From Acidobacteriota bacterium (GTDB lineage Bacteria; Acidobacteriota; Thermoanaerobaculia; Gp7-AA8), in the NCBI GenBank assembly GCA_003223645.1, contig QHVT01000005.1, forward strand, positions 248,001-312,000: a stretch of DNA of 64,000 nt, in the 5' to 3' direction. Within the stretch, counting starts at the first letter, position 1; each line of letters starts with the position of its first letter. Of the stretch, positions 17,023 through 24,438 are shown piece after piece. Both the position numbers and the translations under genes were made by a program. Under the pieces are notes generated by a model. It ran no database searches, was not told where the DNA came from, and saw only the letters and a list, made by a program, of their open reading frames with translations.

Positions 17023-18868
17023 GTTCCGCTTCACCGAACACCTGCAGCGCCATGTCGACGCGGCCTAACGGCGCGGACACCTGCACGCCCGCGACGCGGT
17101 CGCGCACGCGCGAGAGCGTCTCGCGCGCGATGGTCACGCCTTCGTGCAGCGCGAACTCTTTTCCCTTGTCGCTGGCGATGCGCATCCGCTCGATCACGTC
17201 GTCCGGCACGGAGACGCCCGGCACCTCGTTGTTCATGAACTGCGCGTTGCGATACGAGAGCAGCGGCCAGATCCCCGCGACGATCGGAAGATTCATGTGC
17301 TCGATGCGCCGCAGGAAATTCTCGAGCAAGCGCACGTCGAACACCGGCTGCGTGATCGCGTACTCCGCGCCCGCCTTCACTTTCCATTCGAGGCGGCGCA
17401 ATTCGTATTCGAGATCGAGATGACCGGGATTCACGCCGACGCCGATCGTGAACTTCGTCGGCTCGCCGAACGGGTTGCCGCCGAGGTCGAGACCGCGGTT
17501 CATCAGGCTGGCCATGTTCGTAAGGCCGATTGAGTCGATGTCGAACACCGCCGTCGCCTCGGGGTACGGCCCCATCTTCGGCGGATCGCCGGTGATCAGA
17601 AGAAGATTGCGCAGGCCGAGCGCGCCGCAGCCGAGGAGATCGGAGTGCATGCCGAGGAGATTGCGGTCGCGGCAACAGTAGTGCAGCACCGTCTCGATGC
17701 CGACGCGCTGCTGCAGCAGCACCGCGACGGCGATCGCGCCCATGCGATTCTGCGCGCGGGGACCGTCCGGAACATTGACCGCGTCGACACCCGCGGCTTT
17801 GATCGATCTCACCGACTCGATCATCGCGTCGGGGTTCGGTCCCTTCGGCGGCACGATCTCGATCGTCGTCACGAACTCGCCGGCGGCGAGCTTGCGCCCC
17901 CAATTCGAGCGCGTCTCCATCGGCACGGGCTCGCTGCCCGGCGCTTTCTCGCCGTTCTTTCCGTTGCGCTCCACGATGACGAACGTGCGGCGCGGCGAGA
18001 GCGGGCGCACCGCGTCGCCCATCATCTTCACGTGCTCCGGCGTCGTACCGCAGCAGCCGCCGATGAACTTCACGCCCTTGTGAATCAGCCGCTTCGCGTA
18101 CTTGCTGAAGTACTCGGGCGAAGCCATGTACATCTGGCGCCCGTTCACGTCGCGCGGCAGACCGGCGTTCGGCTGACACGAGATCTTTTTCGCCGTGACC
18201 GACGCGAGCTCTTCGACGGCGTCGAGCAGCAGGTCGGGACCGACGGAGCAATTGAGTCCGATCACGTCCGCGCGCGCGCGGTCGAGCCGCTGCGCGATCA
18301 CTTTCGGCGCGTCGCCGTACACCGTGCGTCCGTCCGTGCCGATCGTCATCTGTGCGACCACCGGCAGGTTGCAGACTTCGTGGATCGCGGCGATGCATTG
18401 CTCGATCTCGCTGATGTTCGAGAACGTCTCCGCGATGATCAGATCCACTCCGCCGTCGCGCAGCGCCTCGGCCTGCTCACGGAAAAACTCGCGCGCTTCA
18501 TCGAGCGACGTCGGACCGTACGGCTCGATGCGGATGCCGAGCGGACCGATCGCGCCGGCGACGTAGACGGAGTCGCCCGCGGCTTTGCGCGCGAGCTCGG
18601 CCGCGCGGATGTTGATCTCGCGCAGCTCTTCCTCGATGCCGAAGCCGCGCAGCTTCACGCGATTCGCGCCGTAGGTGTTCGTCTCGATGATCTCCGCGCC
18701 GCAGCGCACGTACTGCCGGTGCACCTCGAGCACGATCTCCGGGTTGCGGACGTTCAGCTCGTCGTAGCACTTGTTGATGAAGACGCCCTTCGCATAGAGC
18801 ATCGTCCCCATCGCGCCATCGAAGAGATAGACGTGTTCGTCGGCGATTGCCTGAATGAAGTCCTGCAT
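17000..18868 (-). CDS. Bifunctional homocysteine S-methyltransferase/methylenetetrahydrofolate reductase
   Basis: A 622-residue fusion. Residues 1-300 form a homocysteine methyltransferase domain (FDGAMGTMLY, ETNTYGANRVKL, the zinc cysteines in GLNCS and GGCCGTTPEH). Residues about 325-610 form a MetF-type reductase (VTTIEIVPPKGPNPDAMIESV, GDPPKMGPYPEATAVFDIDSI, TQPVFD). The fusion converts methylene-THF to methyl-THF and methylates homocysteine to methionine, as in YitJ-type proteins of about 610 residues. A SAM-II-type riboswitch with a terminator precedes it, so it is probably shut off by S-adenosylmethionine. Confidence 0.95.
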   Translation of the reverse strand: MQDFIQAIADEHVYLFDGAMGTMLYAKGVFINKCYDELNVRNPEIVLEVHRQYVRCGAEIIETNTYGANRVKLRGFGIEEELREINIRAAELARKAAGDSVYVAGAIGPLGIRIEPYGPTSLDEAREFFREQAEALRDGGVDLIIAETFSNISEIEQCIAAIHEVCNLPVVAQMTIGTDGRTVYGDAPKVIAQRLDRARADVIGLNCSVGPDLLLDAVEELASVTAKKISCQPNAGLPRDVNGRQMYMASPEYFSKYAKRLIHKGVKFIGGCCGTTPEHVKMMGDAVRPLSPRRTFVIVERNGKNGEKAPGSEPVPMETRSNWGRKLAAGEFVTTIEIVPPKGPNPDAMIESVRSIKAAGVDAVNVPDGPRAQNRMGAIAVAVLLQQRVGIETVLHYCCRDRNLLGMHSDLLGCGALGLRNLLLITGDPPKMGPYPEATAVFDIDSIGLTNMASLMNRGLDLGGNPFGEPTKFTIGVGVNPGHLDLEYELRRLEWKVKAGAEYAITQPVFDVRLLENFLRRIEHMNLPIVAGIWPLLSYRNAQFMNNEVPGVSVPDDVIERMRIASDKGKEFALHEGVTIARETLSRVRDRVAGVQVSAPLGRVDMALQVFGEAEPAVSSRA

Positions 18869-18874
18869 AACCTC

Positions 18875-18935
18875 GGTTCCGCGGTTGCTCGGTCACGCGG
18901 TTGCGCGGCGCCGAGCAACCGCGCGACCGCGCAAC
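18875..18935. repeat. Inverted GCGGTTGCTCGG/GCGCGGTTGCGC repeat hairpin
   Basis: Units of CGCGGTTGCTCGGTC/CGCGGTTGCGCGG type (18884-18909) are followed by their inverted copies CCGAGCAACCGCGCGACCGCGCAACC (18910-18935, given here only as a description of units). It lies between the terminator and the start codon of the methionine enzyme, in its untranslated leader. Confidence 0.8.
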
Positions 18936-18973
18936 CAAAAAACAAAGCCCCACGCCGGATGCGACGTGGGGCC
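18936..18973 (-). terminator. Intrinsic terminator in the leader of the methionine enzyme gene
   Basis: Reading the minus strand: GCCCCACG, a 10-nt loop, CGTGGGGC, then TTTGTTTTTT. It lies directly after the SAM-II-type aptamer and 67 nt before the start codon, so it is positioned as the expression platform of the riboswitch. Confidence 0.85.
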
Positions 18974-18995
18974 AATTCGAAACGAATTTCGATTG

Positions 18996-19050
18996 CCGGC
19001 GGTTTAGCTTTTTTTAAGCTGGTTGCAAGCGGCCCCAAATCAATCCAGCG
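18996..19050 (-). ncRNA. SAM-II-type riboswitch
   Basis: On the minus strand a P1 stem GCTGG/CCAGC encloses loop ATTGATTTGGGGCCGCTTGCAA, followed by TTAAAAAAAGCTAAA and a pseudoknot segment ACCGCC able to pair with GG(G)G of the loop. The conserved features of the SAM-II class (GATTT, TTGCA directly 5' of the second P1 strand, A-rich strand with GCTAAA) are all present. Its position upstream of a methionine synthesis gene and of a terminator fits. A covariance-model scan would be decisive. Confidence 0.85.
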
Positions 19051-19109
19051 AACGGGAGATTAGGCCGTTTTCGGCGATAATGCAACGCCAACCGGTCCAA
19101 GGCCCATTC

Positions 19110-20537
19110 ATGCTCAGGAAATTCGCACTCGCGCTCCCTCTCTGTCTCCTTTTTGTCCCGCTCTGCCTCGCGCAACAAACGATCGAGGCGACGTCGCTCG
19201 GCACGGTCACGCTGAGCGAGCTCGCCAAACAGAAATACCCCGAGCCGCTTTCGCGCGACATCGAGCACGAGTCGCAAAGGCGTCGTCCGGAACGCCTGCA
19301 AAGCCTGGCCGCCGCGTGGGACGTCCAGCCGGCCGCGCCGACGATCGCGGTGCCGCCGGTCTCTACGCGTTTCTCTTCCATCGGATCGGGCTCGCTCTCA
19401 CCCGGTGACGCCGCCGGCGCGGTCGGAAAAAACCATGTCGTCACCGCGACGAACGCCGGTATCGTCGTGCACTCGCGCAGCGGCGCGCAGCTCGCCTCCA
19501 CTCCGCTCAACGCCTTCCTCGCGATCGCCGCCGGCGACAACGGCATCTACACCGACCCGCGCATCGTGTACGACGCCGGCAATGACCGCTGGATCGTCTT
19601 CGGCCTCCGCCTGCCGAGGTATCTGGTCCTCGCCGTCTCCAACACCGGCGACCCGCTCGGCGCTTGGACGCGCTACGTCATCGACAGCTCGAAGTTCGCG
19701 AACTCGATCGATTACAGCAGGCTGGCGCTCACCCGCGACACGATCGTCGCCGTCACCTATGAGGGTGATGCCAACAACGGCTATCCGCTGTCGATCCACA
19801 AGTCGGATCTCTATTCGCTGCCTTCATCGCTTCCGGTCAAGCAGTACCTCGCCGGCATTGTGAATGTTCCGGTCTCCGGTGAGGAATCGGAGTACGAGTA
19901 CATCCTCGGCGAAGATGAAACCGACAGGAACAGCCTGATCCTCAGCCGGCTCGATCAACTGAACGTGCGGAAAAAAGTCGCCGGCGCGATTCCCTGGAGT
20001 CGTGCGGAGACAGCGGCGCCGCAACTCGGCTCCTCGCGCAAGCTCGACACTGGATTCATGGACGTCGAAGCCGCGGTCATTCGCTCCGGCATCATCTACG
20101 CCGTCAATCTCACAGCGATGTCGGCCCCGACGCGCACGTCGATCATCTGGCGGAAATTCGACGCCGAAACGGGCAAGTATCTCGGCGGCGGCCTGATCGA
20201 TGATCCGACCGGCGTGAAGTACTACGCGTACTCTTCGATCGCGGTGAACCGCGCCGGCGGGATCGTGATCGGCTTCAACACGTTCACCGCGGCGCAGTAT
20301 CCATCGGCGGGCTACGTGTACATCGATGCGCACGGCGCGATCAGCAATGAAGGTGTGTTGAAAGCCGGCGAGACTCCGAGCAGTACGACGCGCTGGGGCG
20401 ACTACTCGACCACGGTCGTCGACCCGACGGACGACGCCACGTTCTGGACGATCCAGGAAGCGACTGCCGAGAATCACTGGGTGGCGTGGTGGGGAAAGAT
20501 CGCGATCAAAGGGAAGACGCGCTCGACTAGGCACTAA
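19110..20537 (+). CDS. Secreted protein, probable beta-propeller, unknown function
   Basis: A 475-residue protein with signal peptide MLRKFALALPLCLLFVPLCLAQ. The mature part has repeated strand-rich segments (DPRIVYDAGNDRWIVFGL, YYAYSSIAVNRAGGIVIGFN, RWGDYSTTVVDPTDDATFWTIQE) like uncharacterised secreted propeller proteins in which DPRVxYD and RxGDY...DPxD motifs recur. No catalytic signature is recognised. Its promoter must lie in the 60 bp between the oppositely oriented riboswitch and its start. Monocistronic. Confidence 0.65.
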   Translation: MLRKFALALPLCLLFVPLCLAQQTIEATSLGTVTLSELAKQKYPEPLSRDIEHESQRRRPERLQSLAAAWDVQPAAPTIAVPPVSTRFSSIGSGSLSPGDAAGAVGKNHVVTATNAGIVVHSRSGAQLASTPLNAFLAIAAGDNGIYTDPRIVYDAGNDRWIVFGLRLPRYLVLAVSNTGDPLGAWTRYVIDSSKFANSIDYSRLALTRDTIVAVTYEGDANNGYPLSIHKSDLYSLPSSLPVKQYLAGIVNVPVSGEESEYEYILGEDETDRNSLILSRLDQLNVRKKVAGAIPWSRAETAAPQLGSSRKLDTGFMDVEAAVIRSGIIYAVNLTAMSAPTRTSIIWRKFDAETGKYLGGGLIDDPTGVKYYAYSSIAVNRAGGIVIGFNTFTAAQYPSAGYVYIDAHGAISNEGVLKAGETPSSTTRWGDYSTTVVDPTDDATFWTIQEATAENHWVAWWGKIAIKGKTRSTRH

Positions 20538-20539
20538 GC

Positions 20540-20646
20540 GGCATCTGTGGTGACCGCTGCCTCAGCGGTCACGGCGCCGCCCATGGCGGCGCTAAGCGGC
20601 TCACTTTGCGCTGCGCGACCGCTGAGGGCAGCGGTCGCCACATAGG
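20540..20646. repeat. Palindromic repeat between convergent genes
   Basis: TGGTGACCGCTGCCTCAGCGGTC at the left and GACCGCTGAGGGCAGCGGTCGCCA at the right (described as arms only) form a large inverted repeat around inner palindrome GGCGCCGCCCATGGCGGCGC. It may act as a bidirectional terminator, though no T-tract follows. Confidence 0.75.
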
Positions 20647-20647
20647 G

Positions 20648-22804
20648 CTAATCGAAAATCCGCTTCAACTTCTCCCATGCGCTCTCCACTTCTCGGCGAT
20701 TGCGCTCGACGTCGTTCGTCCATCTTCGGAATTTCTCGAACGTGATCGCCGGCGGTTCGTCGAAGTGGTCTTCGTCAAAGAGTACGCGGCGGACGATGCG
20801 GCCGAAGATTCCGGCGGGACAGTGATGCGTCGGCTGGGTGCCGTCGAGGAACACTTCGCGGATCGGGCCGGGGCAGCCTTCCTGCCAGAGCATTCCGGTC
20901 TCGGGATCGATGTCGCGGAACGTGACGCCTTGCGGCGGCGCGGGGTTCGCGGGCGTGTGCGGGATCTGGCGCATGTATGCGCCCCATACGGGAATTGCAG
21001 CTTCCGATGACGACAGGCGCAGCGGCGCGCCGCGGTCGAAGCCGACCCACACCGACGTCACCATGTCGGCGGTGTAGCCGACGAACCACGCGTCGCGATA
21101 GTCGTTCGTCGTTCCGGTTTTTCCGGCGACGTATCCGAGTCCGTAGTTTTTGAGGCGCGTCGCCGTGCCCCGGCGGACGACGCCGCGGAGGAGGGTGTGC
21201 ATCACGTACGTCGCGTCCGCACCGGCGACGCGCTTCTGTTTTGCTTCGTGGCGATAGAGCGACTTTCCGTTGCGTGCGCGCACTTCGCGCAGCAGATACG
21301 GATCGGCGCGCATGCCGAGGTTCGGGAACGCGGTGTATGCAGACGTGAGCTCGCGCATCGACACTTCGGTGACGCCGAGGGGCAGTGCGGGAATCGCGGC
21401 GAGATGATCGAACCCAAAATGTTCGGCGGTGCTTTTCACTCGGCTGACGCCGATGCGCTGCGTCATGCGCACCGTCGGCACGTTGAGCGAGCGCTCGAAC
21501 GACTCGCGCAGCGTCACGCGTCCGCGAAACTGCTCGTCGTAATTCTGCGGCTGCCACGTGTGGTTGTCGTCGAGCTCGATCGACACCGGCGCATCGAGGA
21601 GCAGCGACGCCGTGGTCTCGCGCTTCGACGCGATCGCGGCGAGATACGCGAACGGCTTGAAGGCGGAGCCGGGCTGGCGTCGCATCGCGGTCGTGCGATC
21701 GAACGGCGACTGATGAAATTCGGTGCCGCCGACGAGCGTACGAATGCCGCCGGTGCGCGGATCGATCGAGAGGATCGCGACCTGCAGCGGATCGACGCGC
21801 GATTGATTGCGAATCCACCAGAAGCGCGACTGCAGACTCGCGGGTGCACGCCGCGCGACGATCTCCGCTGCGCGCTGCGCGGCCGGATCCATTTCGCAAA
21901 CGATCGTCAGTCCGCCGGCGGCGACTCTGCGCGTGCCGACTTCGTGAATCGCGTCATTGCGCAGCGCGTGCAGGTAGTACGGAAACGGCGTGTCGGGAAG
22001 CGCGCCGCGCGTGACGTCGACGTCGCGCGCGATCGCGTCGTGGTACGCCGCGTCGTCGAGCCAGCGATGCGCGTGCATCACGCCGAGGATCGCGTTGCGG
22101 CGCGCGCGGACGATGTCGGGGCGCTTCTCGGGATTGTCGCGGTTCGGCGCGTGGATCATCGCCGCGAGGACCGCCGCTTCATCGGGACGCAGCGCGCGCG
22201 GCGACTTGTCGAAGTACAAACGCGCGGCCTCGTCGATGCCGAGAATCGGAACGCCCTGGTAGTGGCCGAGGTAGACGTCGTTCAGATAGAGCTCGAGCAA
22301 ATCGTCTTTCGACAACCGGAAGTCGAGGACGACCGCGAGCACGGCTTCGACGACTTTGCGGCGCCAGGTACGCTCCTGCGTGAGGAAGTGCTGCTTGATG
22401 ATCTGCTGCGGAATCGTGCTGCCGCCCTGCGCGATCTCGCCGGCGCGCAGGTTCTTGAAGACGGCGCGCGCGATTCCGATCGGATCGATGCCGGGATGCG
22501 AGCGGAAGCGGACGTCTTCCGCGGCGAGAAACGCGTTCGGAACCTGCGGCGGCAGCTCGCCGATCACGACCGGCGGCGAGACGCGCCAGTCCGCGCCGTA
22601 CACGCGCGCGATCTCGCGTTCACGGTTGCCAGCAGCAGAGACGATGATCGTCGGAACGCGCCAGCTGCGGTTCACCAGCTCGTTCACCACGCGGCGATTG
22701 AGGATGAAGACGTAGACGCTGAGCGCTTCCATCGCGATGAACAACGCGAACGTGAGCGGCAGTGTCCATCGTGCGATGCGTGCTGCGCGTGACAATCGAG
22801 GCAT
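20648..22804 (-). CDS. Class A penicillin-binding protein (PBP1-type)
   Basis: A 718-residue bifunctional peptidoglycan synthase. One N-terminal membrane helix (about 13-33) is followed by a GT51 transglycosylase (EDVRFRSHPGIDPIGIARA with catalytic Glu, GGSTIPQQ, RKVVEAVLA, LELYLNDVYLG) and a transpeptidase with SxxK in RQPGSAFKPFAYL, SLN in RSLNVPTV and KTGTTNDYRD. The C-terminus has a short tail after DIDPETGMLW with a Cys pair, common in PBP1A/1C-like proteins. It polymerises and cross-links glycan strands. Convergent with the upstream secreted protein gene. Confidence 0.95.
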   Translation of the reverse strand: MPRLSRAARIARWTLPLTFALFIAMEALSVYVFILNRRVVNELVNRSWRVPTIIVSAAGNREREIARVYGADWRVSPPVVIGELPPQVPNAFLAAEDVRFRSHPGIDPIGIARAVFKNLRAGEIAQGGSTIPQQIIKQHFLTQERTWRRKVVEAVLAVVLDFRLSKDDLLELYLNDVYLGHYQGVPILGIDEAARLYFDKSPRALRPDEAAVLAAMIHAPNRDNPEKRPDIVRARRNAILGVMHAHRWLDDAAYHDAIARDVDVTRGALPDTPFPYYLHALRNDAIHEVGTRRVAAGGLTIVCEMDPAAQRAAEIVARRAPASLQSRFWWIRNQSRVDPLQVAILSIDPRTGGIRTLVGGTEFHQSPFDRTTAMRRQPGSAFKPFAYLAAIASKRETTASLLLDAPVSIELDDNHTWQPQNYDEQFRGRVTLRESFERSLNVPTVRMTQRIGVSRVKSTAEHFGFDHLAAIPALPLGVTEVSMRELTSAYTAFPNLGMRADPYLLREVRARNGKSLYRHEAKQKRVAGADATYVMHTLLRGVVRRGTATRLKNYGLGYVAGKTGTTNDYRDAWFVGYTADMVTSVWVGFDRGAPLRLSSSEAAIPVWGAYMRQIPHTPANPAPPQGVTFRDIDPETGMLWQEGCPGPIREVFLDGTQPTHHCPAGIFGRIVRRVLFDEDHFDEPPAITFEKFRRWTNDVERNRREVESAWEKLKRIFD

Positions 22805-22826
22805 GTTCGTCTACATTGGTTTTTGT

Positions 22827-22847
22827 GCAACTCGTGCACCGAGTTGC
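22827..22847. promoter_or_regulatory. Hairpin in the leader of the histone-H1-like gene
   Basis: GCAACTCG and CGAGTTGC form a perfect 8-bp stem around TGCAC, 37 nt before the ATG of the H1-like gene and 22 nt from the start of the divergent PBP gene. It may be an operator or an mRNA leader structure; no T-tract follows directly. Confidence 0.45.
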
Positions 22848-22884
22848 CTCCACAAAAGAAATTTTTTCGATAGGAGAAAACGGT

Positions 22885-23352
22885 ATGGCATCGCGTAAGA
22901 GCTCCTCCCGTAAACCCGCGAAGAAGGGTGGAGGCAGCAAGGGCAAGACGGCGAAACCCGCGAAGAAAGCTTCATCCGCAAAGAGAGCAGCAGCAAAGAA
23001 GCCGGCGAAAAAGCCAGCCAAGAAACCGGCGAAAAAAGCTCCGGCGAAACCGGTGAAGCCGGCGAAAAAGCCTGCGAAGAAGCCTGCACCGAAAGTCGCA
23101 GCGAAGAAAGTCGCGGCGAAGCCAGCCAAGAAGGCTCCGGCCAAGAAGGCACCTGCGAAGAAGGCCGCAGCGAAGAAGCCCGCGCAGAAGAAGAGCGTGA
23201 TCAGCCGCGTGGTCGACACCGTGAGGTCGGCGGCAGCGGCCGTGATCCCGGCGGCCGCTCCGTCCGGTACAGGAAGCGCGGACAGCGGCGAGACCTACGC
23301 AGCCGGCACGGGCACCTCGAGCTCCGGCGGCGGCGAAGTCGGAAACGGTTAG
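22885..23352 (+). CDS. Histone H1-like Lys/Ala/Pro-rich protein
   Basis: A 155-residue protein whose first about 105 residues are KKPAKK/KKAPAKK-type repeats, extremely basic, like bacterial histone H1-like (HctB/AlgP-type) DNA-binding proteins. The C-terminal 50 residues differ: SVISRVVDTVRSAAAAVIPAA (a possible amphipathic helix) then a Gly/Ser/Thr-rich tail ending GEVGNG. TAGGAG lies 8 nt before the ATG, supporting this start. It probably binds DNA non-specifically and condenses the nucleoid. Confidence 0.8.
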   Translation: MASRKSSSRKPAKKGGGSKGKTAKPAKKASSAKRAAAKKPAKKPAKKPAKKAPAKPVKPAKKPAKKPAPKVAAKKVAAKPAKKAPAKKAPAKKAAAKKPAQKKSVISRVVDTVRSAAAAVIPAAAPSGTGSADSGETYAAGTGTSSSGGGEVGNG

Positions 23353-23364
23353 TTTTTTACGCGT

Positions 23365-23390
23365 GACGCGCGCGCGAATGCGCGCGCGTC
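23365..23390. terminator. GC-rich hairpin between convergent genes
   Basis: A perfect 11-bp stem (GACGCGCGCGC/GCGCGCGCGTC) with loop GAAT lies between the H1-like and TPR genes, abutting the stop of the latter. A TTTTTT run lies just before it on the plus strand. It is not followed by a T-tract on either strand, so termination is only probable. Confidence 0.5.
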
Positions 23391-24438
23391 ATCCTTCCGT
23401 TTCGCTGAACGCGCGGCGAATCCGTTTCGAGAAGTACTGCGACGGCAGTCCGTCCTTCCACTTGCGGTGCTGCTTCGCCTTCTGGAATGACTTGAGCGCG
23501 GCCTTGCGATAGCTCGGGTCCGCCTCGAACGCGTACTGCGAATATTGCGACGCGCCGAGAAACGCCCAGATCCACGCATTCTTCGGCATCGTCGTCGCCA
23601 GCTGCTGGAATTGCTGCGTCGCGCGCTCGAACTCACCGGCGAAGTAATTCTCGAGTGCGCGCCTCACCTGTGTCTGCGCGTCGCCGAGGATGACTTGCGT
23701 CGCCGCGGTCGGCTTCGAAATCGGAGCAATCGGCGTCGGTGTCGTCGTCGCGACTGCAGTCGACGCGGTTGCGAGATCGGCGAGATCGCCGGCGTTGTCG
23801 GCGATCGAGATGATGGCGTTCAAGTCGTCGTTCGATTTCGCGCCCGCATTTTTCGCGGTCGCATCGCTGAACATCGACATCGCCTGCGCGTACTGCGGCG
23901 ACGTCGTCGCTTTGCGTTGCTGCGCGGCCTGCAGTTTCCCTTTCGTCGCATTGAGCGCGGAGTTTGCGCGCTGACGCAGCGCGGGATCGATCGCCGGCGC
24001 AGCCGGTGTCGCGGGAACCGGCGTTGGAGTCGGTTTGACCGGCTCGGGTTGCGGCGCCGGCGTCGATGCCTCGGCGAGACGGAGCTTCGTCTTCGCGCTG
24101 TCCATCAGCATCTCGATCGAGCCGAGGTTTTCCGGACCGGGACCGCTGGCCTGTTCGAAGTCGGCGACGGCCTGCTCGTATTTTCCGAGCTGCAGGTACG
24201 CGACGCCGCGGTAGTAGAAGGGGTGATAGTTGATGAAGATCGTGCCGTACGTCTTCGCTTTGTTTTGTTCTTTCGGATTGCCTTTGATCGCCGCCGACAT
24301 TCTCTGCACGACGACGCTCCAGTTGCCGGCGCGCGCGGCGTTGAGGCCGGCGTCGTAATCGTCGTACCACGAGGCCTGCGCGACGCCTGCGACTGCGAGC
24401 AGGATCAGCGAGAGAGCGAATGTGCGCGCGCGACTCAT
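23389..24438 (-). CDS. Secreted tetratricopeptide-like protein of the kinase operon
   Basis: A 349-residue protein with a signal peptide (cut after AQA, about residue 22). A TPR-like N-terminal half (YYRGVAYLQLGKYEQAVADFEQA) is followed by a Pro/Thr/Ala-rich linker (about 125-145), a helical middle region and a C-terminal TPR (ENYFAGEFERATQQFQQLATTMP, WIWAFLGASQYSQYAFEADPSY). Its ATG overlaps the stop of the kinase gene (ATGA), so it is an extracytoplasmic partner or substrate of that membrane kinase, by inference from coupling. Confidence 0.75.
   Translation of the reverse strand: MSRARTFALSLILLAVAGVAQASWYDDYDAGLNAARAGNWSVVVQRMSAAIKGNPKEQNKAKTYGTIFINYHPFYYRGVAYLQLGKYEQAVADFEQASGPGPENLGSIEMLMDSAKTKLRLAEASTPAPQPEPVKPTPTPVPATPAAPAIDPALRQRANSALNATKGKLQAAQQRKATTSPQYAQAMSMFSDATAKNAGAKSNDDLNAIISIADNAGDLADLATASTAVATTTPTPIAPISKPTAATQVILGDAQTQVRRALENYFAGEFERATQQFQQLATTMPKNAWIWAFLGASQYSQYAFEADPSYRKAALKSFQKAKQHRKWKDGLPSQYFSKRIRRAFSETEG

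Noticed and set aside
17645-19063. Plus-strand reading opposite the methionine enzyme
   Set aside because: Antisense of a well-conserved bifunctional enzyme and of the riboswitch leader.
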